Assembly: GCA_002386525.1 (NCBI GenBank)
Contig: DGIS01000013.1
Location: 321,854 to 385,853 of the forward strand
Length of the DNA: 64,000 nucleotides
Direction of reading: 5' to 3'
Source of the DNA: Sphingobacterium sp. UBA4616
GTDB lineage: Bacteria; Bacteroidota; Bacteroidia; Sphingobacteriales; Sphingobacteriaceae
Below the pieces are notes generated by a model. It was not told the DNA's origin and searched no databases. It saw only the letters and a list, made by a program, of their open reading frames with translations. Positions 53,987 through 63,846 of this stretch are shown in pieces; position 1 is the first letter of the stretch; the number at the start of each line of letters is the position of its first letter. The translations under genes and the position numbers were made by a program.

Positions 53987-56900
53987 ATGTATAAATTACT
54001 TATGACATCCCGCAAACAAAATAAGTTTGCACGCAATTTTTTGTGCCTTTTTTTTGGCAGCCTTGTCTGGTTATTTAGCTCGGCCAAGCCAATCTTTGAT
54101 GTACAGAAAAACATAACAATCGATTTTAATAATATTCCGGTTAAGCAGGTCTTTAAAGAGTTAAATAGTAAAACCGGTTTAAAATTTATTTATTCCCCAA
54201 ATGACATCGACGACTCGAAGCGTATATCCATGACATTTAGAGAGCAGCCGATAAAGACTGTTCTAGATAAGATCTTTTCAAGTTTAAAGATTTCTTACAC
54301 GTTAAATGACAATACAATTATTGTGAAGCGTGGCCTTCAACAAGCTTCAATACAAGAAGGCCGCGTCATTGCGGGTCGGGTTCTTAATAAGCGACAGACG
54401 GCCCTGGCAAATGCTACTGTCGCGACAGGCCTTGGCAAGAATAGCACATCGACAGATGACCAAGGTCAGTTTACACTCAAGCTAGACCCGCAGGACAGTT
54501 ATTTTGTGGTTAGTCTTGTCGGCTATGTAAGTCAGCGTGTACCACTCAAGACAAACGGAGAATATACGGTGATATTAGCTGATAGTATCAGCGCACTGGA
54601 CGAGGTCGTTGTTGTCGGTTTTGGTACCCAAAGGCGTGCCTCTGTGGTAGGGGCGATCACGACGATAGAACCCAAACGCTTGCAAATAGGAACATCTCGT
54701 TCTATGAGTAACAATCTTGCTGGACAGCTTGCTGGTATCATTGCCGTACAGCGATCCGGAGAACCGGGTTACGATAATTCAAACTTTTGGATACGTGGCA
54801 TCAGTACTTTCGGTGGAAGCAGAAGCCCATTGATTCTTGTGGACGGTGTGGAGCGGTCTTTGGACAATATGGACCCCGAAGAAATTGAATCGTTTTCGAT
54901 ATTGAAGGACGCGGCAGCGAGTGCAGTTTATGGTGTAAGGGGGGCAAATGGAGTGATTTTGATCAATACAAAGAGAGGAAAAGTAGGTAAACCCAATGTT
55001 TCTGCTCGTTTTGAGCAGGGGATCACATCACCAGTACAGCTACCTAAATTTGTTGGTGCGGCTGATTATTTGGAGGTAATGAATAGCATTCGGGAGGAAC
55101 GTGGGGAGCAAGGTTTATATTCGAAAGAGCGGATCGAAAATATCCGTAATCATACGGATCCAGACCTCTATCCGGATGTCAATTGGTTGGACGCAGTACT
55201 TCGGGACAAAGCTGGAAATTCACGGGCGAATGTTAGTGTCAACGGAGGATCTGATATTTTGCGTTATTCCTTAGTAACTTCATATTATCGGGAAGGTGGA
55301 TTGATCGAACGCGATGAAAAACAGGCTTGGAATTCATCTTCACGGTTAAACCGGTATAATGTGCGTTCCAATGTAGATATCAATGTGAGCCCAACCACTC
55401 TCTTCCGGTTGAATATTGGTGGATATCTCCAAGATAGAACAAGAGCTCCCCAAAGTGTTGATGAGCTATTTCAGGAGGCTTTCACGATCCCTCCGTATGT
55501 ACACCCTACCATCTATTCGTCTGGTGAAATACCTCGGACACCCCAGCGGACAAACCCTTGGGCATTGGCGACTCAACGCGGATATGAACGTATTAGCGCG
55601 AGTAAAATCGAATCTTTATTTGCAGTAGAACAGGACTTATCGTTTTGGTTAAAGGGATTAAAGGCTCGGGGGCTTTTTTCCTTTGATAGATACTCTAACA
55701 CCTCGGTCGTTAGGAGTAAAAGCCCCGATTACTATAATCCAGCTATCGGAAGGGACGAAAATGGAAAATTAAGGTTAGTCATTGATAGTTATGGACAGGA
55801 ATTTTTAGGCTATGAAAAAAATTCAGACTGGGGCGATAAGAGCATGTATCTTGAGGGAGCTATTAACTATGTTCAATCTTTTGGTGGCCATAACGTAGAG
55901 GGAATGTTTTTATACAATCTGCGAAATTACGATAATGGAGATCTTTTGCCTTATCGGAATCAAGGAATCGCAGGTAGATTTTCATACAATTATAGCAACA
56001 GATATATTGGGGAATTTAATTTTGGTTATAATGGATCCGAAAACTTTGCTCCAGGAAAACGTTATGGATTCTTTCCTTCCTTTGCTTTAGGCTGGTATAT
56101 TTCCGAAGAACCTTTTATGGAGCATCTTAAAAATACATTTTCCAAAATCAAACTGCGCGGATCTTATGGATTGGTGGGGAATGATAAGTTAGATGGTCGT
56201 CGGTTTGCCTATATCACAACCATTAATGAGACCGGTGGATATTCATGGGGACTAAATAACGATTTTAAACGCAGTGGTCGTATGGAAGGTGATCAAGGTA
56301 ACAGTGGACTTACTTGGGAAACAGTTGCTAAATCCAATATCGGTTTCGAGCTAGGCTTATGGAAAGCACTGGAATTTCAGCTTGACTTATTTCATGAGGA
56401 CCGGAAAAATATATTTATGCAACGTCGTTCTATACCCGGTTCGAGTGGTTTTACCAATGCGCCCTGGGCAAATTTTGGACGCGTAAACAATAAAGGTATC
56501 GATATGTCGCTTGAATTGAACAAGCAATTAAATCCAAACCTATTCCTTTCTGTTCGGAGCACATTTACTTATGCCTTAAACAAGATTTTAGAACAGGACG
56601 AACCTAGCGCAGTGATCGGTACCTCAAGGTCTTCTACGGGAAAGCCAATCGGCCAACTGTTTGGCTTTATTGACGAAGGCCTATTTACTGATGCAGATTT
56701 TTCAGATATTGCTAATGGTACTCTTCGATCAGATATACCAAGACATACTTTTGGACCAGTGCGTCCCGGTGATATCAGATATCGGGATTTGAATGGTGAT
56801 GGTGTGGTAGATGCCCTCGATAGAACTGCTATCGGTGGAACGGAGGATCCACAGATTGTATTTGGCTTCGGATCCAACCTAAGGTACAAAGCTGTTGATT

Positions 56901-57337
56901 TTGGGTTCTTTTTTCAGGGAGTCTCTCGAACTTACAGGATCATTGGTGGTTCAAATTTTATTCCCGGAAGTGCCAACGGAGCAATGGGTAATATTTTCGA
57001 CAATGTTTCCGATAGATGGACCTTGGATAATCCTAGACAGGACGTTTTCTATCCACGGCTTTCTGACTATCAAAGTGCGAATAATAATTTGGCCTCCACT
57101 TGGTGGCTTAGAGATATGAGTTTTGTAAGACTACGTAATATTGAAGTGGGATATAGCTTACCATCAAAAATTCTTGATCATCTCGCTATCCGTAATTTTA
57201 GAATATTTCTGCGCGGCAATAATCTGTTGACAGTGAGTGGTTTTAAGCTTTGGGATCCAGAGCTTGGGGTTAATAATGGTATGCGCTATCCGATCATGAA
57301 ATCTGTTTCCATGGGATTGGAATTGAATTTTAAATAG
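53987..57337 (+). CDS. SusC-type TonB-dependent transporter with N-terminal STN domain
   Basis: 1116-residue outer-membrane transporter. Domains in order: signal peptide, STN signalling domain (about residues 45-120, ITIDFNNIPVKQVFKELNSK), a carboxypeptidase-like domain (IAGRVLNKRQTALANATVAT), plug (VVVVGFGTQRRASVVGAITT, LILVDGVERSLDNMDPEEIE, DAAASAVYGVRGANGVILIN), then the barrel. The STN domain links it to the ECF sigma/FecR pair, so it regulates its own expression in response to substrate. SusD follows after 14 bases. The substrate is not indicated; no glycoside hydrolase or sulfatase lies in the locus. Confidence 0.96.
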   Translation: MYKLLMTSRKQNKFARNFLCLFFGSLVWLFSSAKPIFDVQKNITIDFNNIPVKQVFKELNSKTGLKFIYSPNDIDDSKRISMTFREQPIKTVLDKIFSSLKISYTLNDNTIIVKRGLQQASIQEGRVIAGRVLNKRQTALANATVATGLGKNSTSTDDQGQFTLKLDPQDSYFVVSLVGYVSQRVPLKTNGEYTVILADSISALDEVVVVGFGTQRRASVVGAITTIEPKRLQIGTSRSMSNNLAGQLAGIIAVQRSGEPGYDNSNFWIRGISTFGGSRSPLILVDGVERSLDNMDPEEIESFSILKDAAASAVYGVRGANGVILINTKRGKVGKPNVSARFEQGITSPVQLPKFVGAADYLEVMNSIREERGEQGLYSKERIENIRNHTDPDLYPDVNWLDAVLRDKAGNSRANVSVNGGSDILRYSLVTSYYREGGLIERDEKQAWNSSSRLNRYNVRSNVDINVSPTTLFRLNIGGYLQDRTRAPQSVDELFQEAFTIPPYVHPTIYSSGEIPRTPQRTNPWALATQRGYERISASKIESLFAVEQDLSFWLKGLKARGLFSFDRYSNTSVVRSKSPDYYNPAIGRDENGKLRLVIDSYGQEFLGYEKNSDWGDKSMYLEGAINYVQSFGGHNVEGMFLYNLRNYDNGDLLPYRNQGIAGRFSYNYSNRYIGEFNFGYNGSENFAPGKRYGFFPSFALGWYISEEPFMEHLKNTFSKIKLRGSYGLVGNDKLDGRRFAYITTINETGGYSWGLNNDFKRSGRMEGDQGNSGLTWETVAKSNIGFELGLWKALEFQLDLFHEDRKNIFMQRRSIPGSSGFTNAPWANFGRVNNKGIDMSLELNKQLNPNLFLSVRSTFTYALNKILEQDEPSAVIGTSRSSTGKPIGQLFGFIDEGLFTDADFSDIANGTLRSDIPRHTFGPVRPGDIRYRDLNGDGVVDALDRTAIGGTEDPQIVFGFGSNLRYKAVDFGFFFQGVSRTYRIIGGSNFIPGSANGAMGNIFDNVSDRWTLDNPRQDVFYPRLSDYQSANNNLASTWWLRDMSFVRLRNIEVGYSLPSKILDHLAIRNFRIFLRGNNLLTVSGFKLWDPELGVNNGMRYPIMKSVSMGLELNFK

Positions 57338-57351
57338 AAATAACCTATACA

Positions 57352-59229
57352 ATGAAGACTATAAAATATAATGTTACCCGTATATTACTGCTTGTTGCGC
57401 TGGGTTTTACAGCGACCTCTTGTTCGAAATATTTGGACAAGAGCCCTGATGATCAACTTACTTTAGATATGATTTTTAAAGACAAAACCAGAACAGAGGA
57501 CTGGCTGGCAGGAATATATAGCAATGTACCAGATCCATATTGGGGAAATACGCGAACACTTGGCTGGGATCCACTTTCGGATGATATGGCACCGTCTACG
57601 GGCTGGGAGCAATTTGGCTGGTCAGTTATAGGGATGCAGACCGGCAATTGGAATCCCAGTACTTCATGGGATCCTAATTATTGGGTTGAACTTCCCAAAC
57701 GTATTCGTTCAGCTTATATTTTTCTGGACAATGTAAAACCAAACCCTGCGCAGTTGGTGACCGAGGAGGAAGTAAATCTTATGAAAGCTGAGGCTCGCTT
57801 TATGATCGCTTATTATTATACACTTCTGCTAGAAACCTATGGTGCTATACCGTTCCATCTTGGATTGACCGATCCGAATGCGTCGGCCGAAGAATTGATG
57901 ATTGGACAGACACCATTTGATCAGGTCGTGCAATGGGCAGAAAAGGAGCTATTGGATTTGTCTGCTATTTTACCCGCTAAATATAGTGCCGCTCAGAAAT
58001 ATGGTCGCGCGACGTCTATTATGTGCTTGGCAGTCAGAGCTCGTCTTCTACTATTTGCTGCAAGCTCATTAGTCAATGGTAACACCGCATACACCGGTTT
58101 TGTAAATAATAAAGGAGAAACCATATTCAATGGAAACTATAGTGTAGATAAATGGAAAACTGCAGCAGCGGCTTCAAAATTACTATTGGAAAAAGCAGAA
58201 TCAGCTGGTCATAAATTATATATTGAGTATAATGCTGATGGGTCTATAGATCCGTTTCTCTCTTATCAAAATATGTTGTTTAGAAGACCTCAAGATGGGA
58301 ATGAGGAGATTCTTTTTGCTCGTCCTGATTGCAATATCTGGGAATATGATAGGCACGCACAACCAAGAGGTACTGGGGGAAACGGGGGACTGGGAATTAC
58401 ACAATCCTTAGTGGATGCCTTTTTCATGGAGAATGGTCGGAAGATTGATGACCCATTATCGGGATATCAGGAAAAAGGATTCTCAAAGACCGCAGAAGTG
58501 CGAAATACACGCTGGGCTGAATCTCAGGGAAACGGAAAGGTGACTTTGGAAGGCACTTATAATATGTATACCCATCGTGAACCACGATTTTATATTTCGG
58601 TTCTGTATAATGGTGCTTGGTATAGAAGAGAAAATCGGACAACCGAATTCTATAGTGGTAACTGGGATGGGGGACCTACGCATGACGCCCCACAAAATGG
58701 GTACCTTGTGCGTAAGAAAGTCCATCCAGATCACGACCCCCGCAATGGAACAAATCCCTATAGACCAGGAATACTTTATCGACTTGGCGAAGTGTATCTG
58801 AACTATGCCGAAGCATTAAATGAGTCCGAGGCTAATCATCCTGATATATTAAAGTATGTCAATTTGATAAGGGTGCGCGCAGGCGTACCACAATATGGTG
58901 TAGGAAAGGATGCTTTACCAGTACCATCTTCGCAGGAGGCAATGCGTAAAGCAATCCGAGATGAGCGACGGGTAGAACTAAATAATGAAGGTATCCGGTA
59001 TCGTGATGTGCGACGCTGGAAAATTGGTGAAGCTGTGTTAAATGGAAATTTCTATGGAATGAATTTTTCTGGTACAGAAAAGGATGACAATGAATCTAAC
59101 CCAAAAGCATTTTTCAAACGCTCAGTTTATCAAAAGCGCATGTTTACAGCAAAGAATTATTGGTTCCCAATTCCACAAACGGAGATAGATAAGAATCCAA
59201 ATTTGGTCCAGAACCCGGGTTGGAAGTAG
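57352..59229 (+). CDS. SusD-family nutrient-binding lipoprotein
   Basis: 625-residue surface lipoprotein with a lipobox (ATSC, Cys24). Core features: LMKAEARFMIAYYYTLLLET, LGEVYLNYAEALNESE, IRDERRVELNNEGIRYRDVR and the closing NYWFPIPQTEIDKNPNLVQN. It is the partner of the STN-containing SusC before it. Many aromatic residues in the loops (WDPNYWVELPKRIRS and similar) are compatible with a carbohydrate ligand. A strong terminator follows 36 bases after the stop. Confidence 0.95.
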   Translation: MKTIKYNVTRILLLVALGFTATSCSKYLDKSPDDQLTLDMIFKDKTRTEDWLAGIYSNVPDPYWGNTRTLGWDPLSDDMAPSTGWEQFGWSVIGMQTGNWNPSTSWDPNYWVELPKRIRSAYIFLDNVKPNPAQLVTEEEVNLMKAEARFMIAYYYTLLLETYGAIPFHLGLTDPNASAEELMIGQTPFDQVVQWAEKELLDLSAILPAKYSAAQKYGRATSIMCLAVRARLLLFAASSLVNGNTAYTGFVNNKGETIFNGNYSVDKWKTAAAASKLLLEKAESAGHKLYIEYNADGSIDPFLSYQNMLFRRPQDGNEEILFARPDCNIWEYDRHAQPRGTGGNGGLGITQSLVDAFFMENGRKIDDPLSGYQEKGFSKTAEVRNTRWAESQGNGKVTLEGTYNMYTHREPRFYISVLYNGAWYRRENRTTEFYSGNWDGGPTHDAPQNGYLVRKKVHPDHDPRNGTNPYRPGILYRLGEVYLNYAEALNESEANHPDILKYVNLIRVRAGVPQYGVGKDALPVPSSQEAMRKAIRDERRVELNNEGIRYRDVRRWKIGEAVLNGNFYGMNFSGTEKDDNESNPKAFFKRSVYQKRMFTAKNYWFPIPQTEIDKNPNLVQNPGWK

Positions 59230-59265
59230 TAATTAGGACTATTTAATTTGTGATTAGGAATCCAT

Positions 59266-59305
59266 ATGCTGCTTAGCTTATTTGCTAAGCAGCATCTTTT
59301 ATTTT
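59266..59305 (+). terminator. Terminator of the SusC/SusD locus
   Basis: ATGCTGCTTAGC and GCTAAGCAGCAT form a perfect 12-bp stem with a 6-base loop, followed by CTTTTATTTT. This marks the end of the second uptake locus. Confidence 0.9.
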
Positions 59306-59533
59306 GGAGATGCCCCTACAACCACATGTGACAAAATTAGGTATCAGTGTGCTGGATATAGGGATAGACCTTCATTTCTTTTCTATAATAGCTATTATAA
59401 AGTCATACTATAGCCAGTTTTTAAAGTTAAATCTACATTTAGCACGCATAAGGATTATTATTTTGTAAATTCATCCTACAAAGCGTTCGATAGCAATTTT
59501 TAATCGCTTTTTTATATTAAATAAAAGGAATGG
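59306..59533. other. Rest of the gap before the VWA gene
   Basis: The gap between the SusD gene and the VWA gene is 304 bases; the terminator occupies its first part. The remainder is AT-rich and must hold the promoter of the VWA/ATPase pair. I see no clear -7/-33 pair and no gene in it. Confidence 0.35.
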
Positions 59534-60655
59534 ATGAAAAGCAAGAAACGAAATAAAGGTTTTCTCTTTAGGCAATTTGAAGAGCCGTTTCAGACGCCTT
59601 TTGATAAATTATTTGACATTTTTAAAGAACTGATTACCCATACTTCCGGTGATTTTGATGAAGCTATTGATTGGCTTAGGCAGTTGGATAAAGAGTTTAA
59701 GCTTACGACCCCTGCATACACGATAGACGATTTCATTGCGGATCTGAAAGATAAAGGATACATCAGAGAAAAAGTTGAATTTGATGGCGAAGGCGGTGTA
59801 GATATTACCTCAAAACTTGAGAAGGCCTTGCGGCAGCACGCCTTGGACCAAATTTTCGGAAAGATGCGGAGAGGAAGGTCTGGCAATCATAAAACAAATC
59901 GCCAAGGGCGGAGCGACGAAAATATGGGTGATTTCCGCAACTATCAGTATGGCGATGGTCTAGAGAAGATAATTTTGACGGAGAGTTTGAAAAATGCACA
60001 AATCAATCATGGAATAGGAGAGTTTGCTTTATCTGAAAATGATCTTGTTGTTGAGGATACGCAGTTCAAATCACAAATGAGTACAGTGCTGATGATTGAT
60101 ATTAGCCACAGTATGATTTTGTATGGAGAAGATAGGATAACACCTGCAAAAAAAGTGGCGATGGCTTTGTCGGAACTTATTTTGACCCGTTATCCGAAAG
60201 ACTCACTTGACGTCATTGTTTTCGGAAACGATGCATGGCCTATTGCGATAAAAGATCTGCCTTATCTGCAAGTTGGACCATTTCATACCAATACGGTCGC
60301 AGGCTTAAAGCTAGCGATGGACTTACTACGGCGAAAGCGGCATGCGAATAAGCAAATATTTATGATAACCGACGGCAAACCGAGCTGTTTAAATATGCCG
60401 GACGGCACTTACTATAAAAATCCTATGGGTTTGGATCCTTTTATCACCAGCAAATGCTATAGTATGGCTGCGCAAGCCCGAAAGTTGGGGATACCAATTA
60501 CAACCTTTATGATTGCTACAGATCCTTATCTACAGCAATTTGTCGACGAGTTTACAGCTTCAAATCAAGGGAAGGCTTTTTACACGGGACTTGGGGATTT
60601 AGGTGAAATGATCTTTGAGGATTACGAAGAAAATCGAAAAAAAAGAATACGATAA
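59534..60655 (+). CDS. VWA-domain protein paired with an AAA+ ATPase
   Basis: 373 residues. The N-terminal half is helical and basic (RRGRSGNHKTNRQGRSDENM near residues 112-131). The C-terminal half is a von Willebrand factor A domain with the metal-ion-dependent adhesion site (DISHS, D189/S191/S193) and TDGKP. Partner of the AAA+ protein six bases downstream. Such pairs act as chaperone-like remodelling or metal-insertion systems, as in Mg-chelatase or MoxR/VWA modules, whose clients vary. The target here is unknown. Confidence 0.85.
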   Translation: MKSKKRNKGFLFRQFEEPFQTPFDKLFDIFKELITHTSGDFDEAIDWLRQLDKEFKLTTPAYTIDDFIADLKDKGYIREKVEFDGEGGVDITSKLEKALRQHALDQIFGKMRRGRSGNHKTNRQGRSDENMGDFRNYQYGDGLEKIILTESLKNAQINHGIGEFALSENDLVVEDTQFKSQMSTVLMIDISHSMILYGEDRITPAKKVAMALSELILTRYPKDSLDVIVFGNDAWPIAIKDLPYLQVGPFHTNTVAGLKLAMDLLRRKRHANKQIFMITDGKPSCLNMPDGTYYKNPMGLDPFITSKCYSMAAQARKLGIPITTFMIATDPYLQQFVDEFTASNQGKAFYTGLGDLGEMIFEDYEENRKKRIR

Positions 60656-60661
60656 GAATAT

Positions 60662-62128
60662 ATGGATTACACGAAGATTACAACATTTGGTGCATTAAAA
60701 ACTTCGGGTTATAAACCTAAAACAATAAAAGAAGAATTGCGTCAGAATCTGATTACAAAAATAAAGGCGGGCGAAACCGTATTTAATGGAGTACATGGCT
60801 ATGAAGATACCGTTATTCCAGAACTTGAAAGAGCAATACTTTCCAAACACAACATTAATTTCTTGGGCCTTCGCGGTCAGGCGAAAACACGTCTCGCTAG
60901 GCTTATGGTCAACTTATTGGATGAATATGTGCCTGTGGTTCAAGGTTCAGAGATTAATGATGATCCGTACAATCCTATATCACGTTATGCCCTGGAACTG
61001 CTGAGGGAGAAAGGCGATGAAACACCGATAAGCTGGCTTCATAGGAGTGATCGTTTTGCTGAAAAACTCGCCACTCCAGATGTAACTGTAGCCGACTTAA
61101 TCGGTGATGTAGATCCGATCAAAGCCGCAAATTTAAAACTGAGCTATGCAGACGATCGCGTGATTCACTTTGGTATGATTCCTCGGGCAAACCGTTCTAT
61201 TTTTGTCATTAATGAGCTGCCTGATCTTCAAGCTAGAATCCAGGTAGCTCTCTTCAATATATTGCAGGAGGGAGATATTCAGATCCGTGGTTTTAAGTTA
61301 CGCTTACCTTTAGATGTGCAATTTATATTTACAGCGAATCCCGAAGATTATACCAATAGGGGAAGCATTGTGACGCCGTTGAAAGATCGCATAGGATCGC
61401 AGATACTTACCCATTATCCGACCTCTGTTGAGATAGCAAAAGCAATCACCGCCCAGGAATCTAACTTGGAAATGGCGCAGAAAGAGCAAATATATATCCC
61501 TGAATTAGCGCGAGAATTAATAGAGCAAATAAGCTTTGAAGCTCGAAATAGCGAATATGTTGATGATAAAAGTGGTGTTAGTGCACGTATGAGTATTACG
61601 GCATTTCAAAACTTAATAAGCACCGCTGAATTGCGCATGCTTAAAAACGGATCACAAGCAACCGCAGTGAGATTGGGTGATTTTATGGGTATTATACCTG
61701 CAATAACTGGCAAAGTTGAGCTTGTTTATGAGGGTGAGCAGGAAGGAGCCGATACTGTCGCATTGCAACTGATTGAAAATGCTGTCAAAAACCTTTTTCC
61801 AGTCTTATTTCCTAAAATTGAGAAGCTGGAAAGAGAAAACGAACGTTACCCTTACGATGATATTGTTCGTTGGTTTTCGGAATCCGAGGGTATTGAATTA
61901 TCTGATGAGCTTAGTGATTTGGAGTATGTTAGGGTTCTGAATGAAGTGGTACCTATTAAGGCTTTGATACAGCAATATCAGCCAGAGACGAAATCTGAGG
62001 ATATCCACTTTTTAACCGAATTTGTTTTATGGGGGCTCACTTTAAACAAAAAATTAAGTAAATATAGGGTTGGAACCGGACTGCAGTTTCAGGATAATTT
62101 TCAGGGATATTTAAGAAACAATTTGTAA
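60662..62128 (+). CDS. AAA+ ATPase of the MoxR/Mg-chelatase type
   Basis: 488 residues. Walker A is GLRGQAKT (G69-T76). Walker B is SIFVINELPDL, with Asn184-Glu185 where most family members have Asp-Glu. Sensor 1 lies in VQFIFTANPEDY. The insert RGSIVTPLKDRIGSQI has the arginine-finger region. The C-terminal part has FLTEFVLWGLTLNKKL. It forms a unit with the VWA gene, six bases upstream. The pair is a Mg-chelatase-I-like system without any tetrapyrrole gene nearby, so a role in chlorophyll-type metal insertion is unlikely. Confidence 0.88.
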   Translation: MDYTKITTFGALKTSGYKPKTIKEELRQNLITKIKAGETVFNGVHGYEDTVIPELERAILSKHNINFLGLRGQAKTRLARLMVNLLDEYVPVVQGSEINDDPYNPISRYALELLREKGDETPISWLHRSDRFAEKLATPDVTVADLIGDVDPIKAANLKLSYADDRVIHFGMIPRANRSIFVINELPDLQARIQVALFNILQEGDIQIRGFKLRLPLDVQFIFTANPEDYTNRGSIVTPLKDRIGSQILTHYPTSVEIAKAITAQESNLEMAQKEQIYIPELARELIEQISFEARNSEYVDDKSGVSARMSITAFQNLISTAELRMLKNGSQATAVRLGDFMGIIPAITGKVELVYEGEQEGADTVALQLIENAVKNLFPVLFPKIEKLERENERYPYDDIVRWFSESEGIELSDELSDLEYVRVLNEVVPIKALIQQYQPETKSEDIHFLTEFVLWGLTLNKKLSKYRVGTGLQFQDNFQGYLRNNL

Positions 62129-62584
62129 GTTTTTATCATAATGCTATTTTGTTTCCCAAAGTGGGGTACGAATTTAGGCATAGTAAGTATCAGCTGTTGA
62201 GTATATTTGATCAATAGAAAATAGTTGGGTTAATTAGAAATGTGGAACGACATTGTCGTTCCACATCATGTTTTTCATTGTAGTATTGTAGGGTCTTTAC
62301 AGTATTTTTTATTGAATCAATTAGGAATTAGTTTAGCACTTACCTCAATCGAATCAATTCTACTTGTTTGACAAATGTAACTTAGATTGGACGCAGAAAG
62401 AATATGAAAATCATCCTTTTTTATGTGAAAATGGGAATATTTAATTTGTATGTAAAATCAGAGGTTTTAAATGTTCTCGTATTCGCTATAATAGACATCA
62501 AATGGGGAGATAATTTCACAAAACACATCAACCATAACAAAAAAGGCAATTCTTTGCTTTCTATGTTAGTTAATTTTAATGTTA
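62129..62584. other. Gap with a terminator and no convincing gene
   Basis: This stretch holds the terminator at 62240 and AT-rich DNA. A 76-codon frame (62404-62634) overlaps the 3' end of the pseudogene on the opposite strand and has no family resemblance; I treat it as chance. Confidence 0.5.
62240..62275 (+). terminator. Terminator of the VWA/ATPase operon
   Basis: ATGTGGAACGA and TCGTTCCACAT form a perfect 11-bp stem with a 5-base loop (CATTG), followed by CATGTTTTTC. It lies about 110 bases beyond the ATPase stop. Confidence 0.8.
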
Positions 62585-63094
62585 TTATTCTTGAATATCG
62601 TCAAGGTGGCAAGCTTGAACGCTGTTACTTCTGACGGTAGCAACATAAAGCAAACTTGAGGATTTTCCATAGCCGATGTCGGCTGCATTGATCTTTTTGT
62701 AAAATAACACTGCATTTTAACTGTTAGGATTAACATGATAAACCAGTCCCTGCCATCCAGAAGTTAGAAATTCGTTTGGTTTAATTTGCACAATGCCATC
62801 CAATCCCTCTTCCAATACTATCTTAGCCTTTTTATCCGGATTTCTTTTAAAAAAATTACCATCCATATCTAGTTTACTAATTGATGCAGCTGTATTGGGT
62901 TCAAAAGCGACCGTATTGGCAACATAGAGTAATTTGTTTTTAGAATCTCCATAAATGGATTAGGGAGATTTTAGTGTTTCAGATTGCCAGTGAGGCATTC
63001 GAGACCGCTGGGCGAACAGAATTTGGGCGAATACAATGAGGATGAATGTTAGGACAATTTTTATCGAAGATCTGGTTGAGTTTATATTAGTCAA
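62585..63094 (-). pseudogene. Decayed SMP-30/gluconolactonase-like gene
   Basis: One continuous minus-strand frame of 170 codons, interrupted by two in-frame TAA codons (62960-62962 and 62717-62719). It begins with a signal peptide (IVLTFILIVFAQILFAQ), then PHWQSETLKSP-stop-SIYGD, LLYVANTVAFEPN, GLDGIVQIKPNEFLTSGWQG, a second stop, and INAADIGYGKSSSLLYVATV ending RSNSVQACHLDDIQE. The order and motifs match the beta-propeller SMP-30/gluconolactonase/LRE family (PESVLYD, GTDG, ADIGYD-type segments). It is about 110 residues short, so the centre appears deleted, and no ATG begins the frame. The first TAA could be a mutated GAA (PES). Confidence 0.7.
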
Positions 63095-63117
63095 TTATTC
63101 ATATTAATGAAGGTGAT

Positions 63118-63156
63118 CTTGAGAAATTCTTGTATTCTGCCCGACTCATTCTCAAG
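63118..63156. other. Inverted repeat upstream of glutathione peroxidase
   Basis: CTTGAGAA and TTCTCAAG form a perfect 8-bp stem with a long 23-base loop, followed by GTTTTGC. It could be weak structure only; the gap otherwise holds the peroxidase promoter. Confidence 0.25.
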
Positions 63157-63264
63157 GTTTTGCTACTATAAAATAGAGTTGATTTCTTCTTTAAACTTTA
63201 GTACCTTTAACTTGGCCTAGTCGGATCTCAAAGTGGTTCATAATTATTGGCATGTCTGAAAAAA

Positions 63265-63846
63265 ATGAGAAAAATGGTCTTTATAGTTTTATTTATTGTG
63301 GCGGCAGTGGGAGCCGGTGTAGCCTATTATTTATTCACCAATGGTAACGTTAAAGTAGATATGGGATTGAAATCAGCTACTATCCATGAATTTAAAGTCA
63401 ACGGCCTGGACGGCTCGACCATAAACTTTGCGAAATTTAAAGGTAAAAAGATTCTGGTTGTAAACACCGCTTCCAAATGTGGATTTACGCCACAGTACGA
63501 GAGTCTGGAACGTCTATATAATAAATTCAATGATAAGCTAGTTATTATAGGCTTTCCGTCAAATGATTTTTTAGATCAAGAACCAGGTAAGGACGCCGAA
63601 ATAGCAGCATTTTGTCAACGAAATTACGGAGTAACTTTTCCGATGGCGGCAAAGATTGATGTGAAAGGAAAGCGACAGGCGCCTATCTATCAGTGGTTGA
63701 CCAATAAAAGCCTGAACGGTGTAGAAAGTTCAGCGGTCTTATGGAACTTTCAGAAGTATTTAATTGATGAAAATGGCAAGCTTATAAAGCATTTTTCACC
63801 AAAAACTGACCCTGAAGATAATGAAATTGTATCTCTACTTGATTAG
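63265..63846 (+). CDS. Glutathione peroxidase
   Basis: About 193 residues from the ATG at 63265 (63247 is TTG). An N-terminal membrane helix or uncleaved signal (VFIVLFIVAAVGAGVAYYLF) precedes the thioredoxin-like fold. Seen: VVNTASKCGFTPQYESL with the catalytic Cys (the selenocysteine position), the FPSNDFLDQEPG Gln motif, and WNFQKYLIDENGKL with the Trp. The tetrad Cys-Gln-Trp-Asn is thus present. Reduces hydroperoxides, in bacteria mostly with thioredoxin as donor. It would act in the periplasm or at the membrane. Confidence 0.9.
   Translation: MRKMVFIVLFIVAAVGAGVAYYLFTNGNVKVDMGLKSATIHEFKVNGLDGSTINFAKFKGKKILVVNTASKCGFTPQYESLERLYNKFNDKLVIIGFPSNDFLDQEPGKDAEIAAFCQRNYGVTFPMAAKIDVKGKRQAPIYQWLTNKSLNGVESSAVLWNFQKYLIDENGKLIKHFSPKTDPEDNEIVSLLD

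Noticed and set aside
62404..62634. 76-codon plus-strand frame
   Set aside because: Overlaps the antisense 3' end of the SMP-30-like pseudogene and has no recognisable features.
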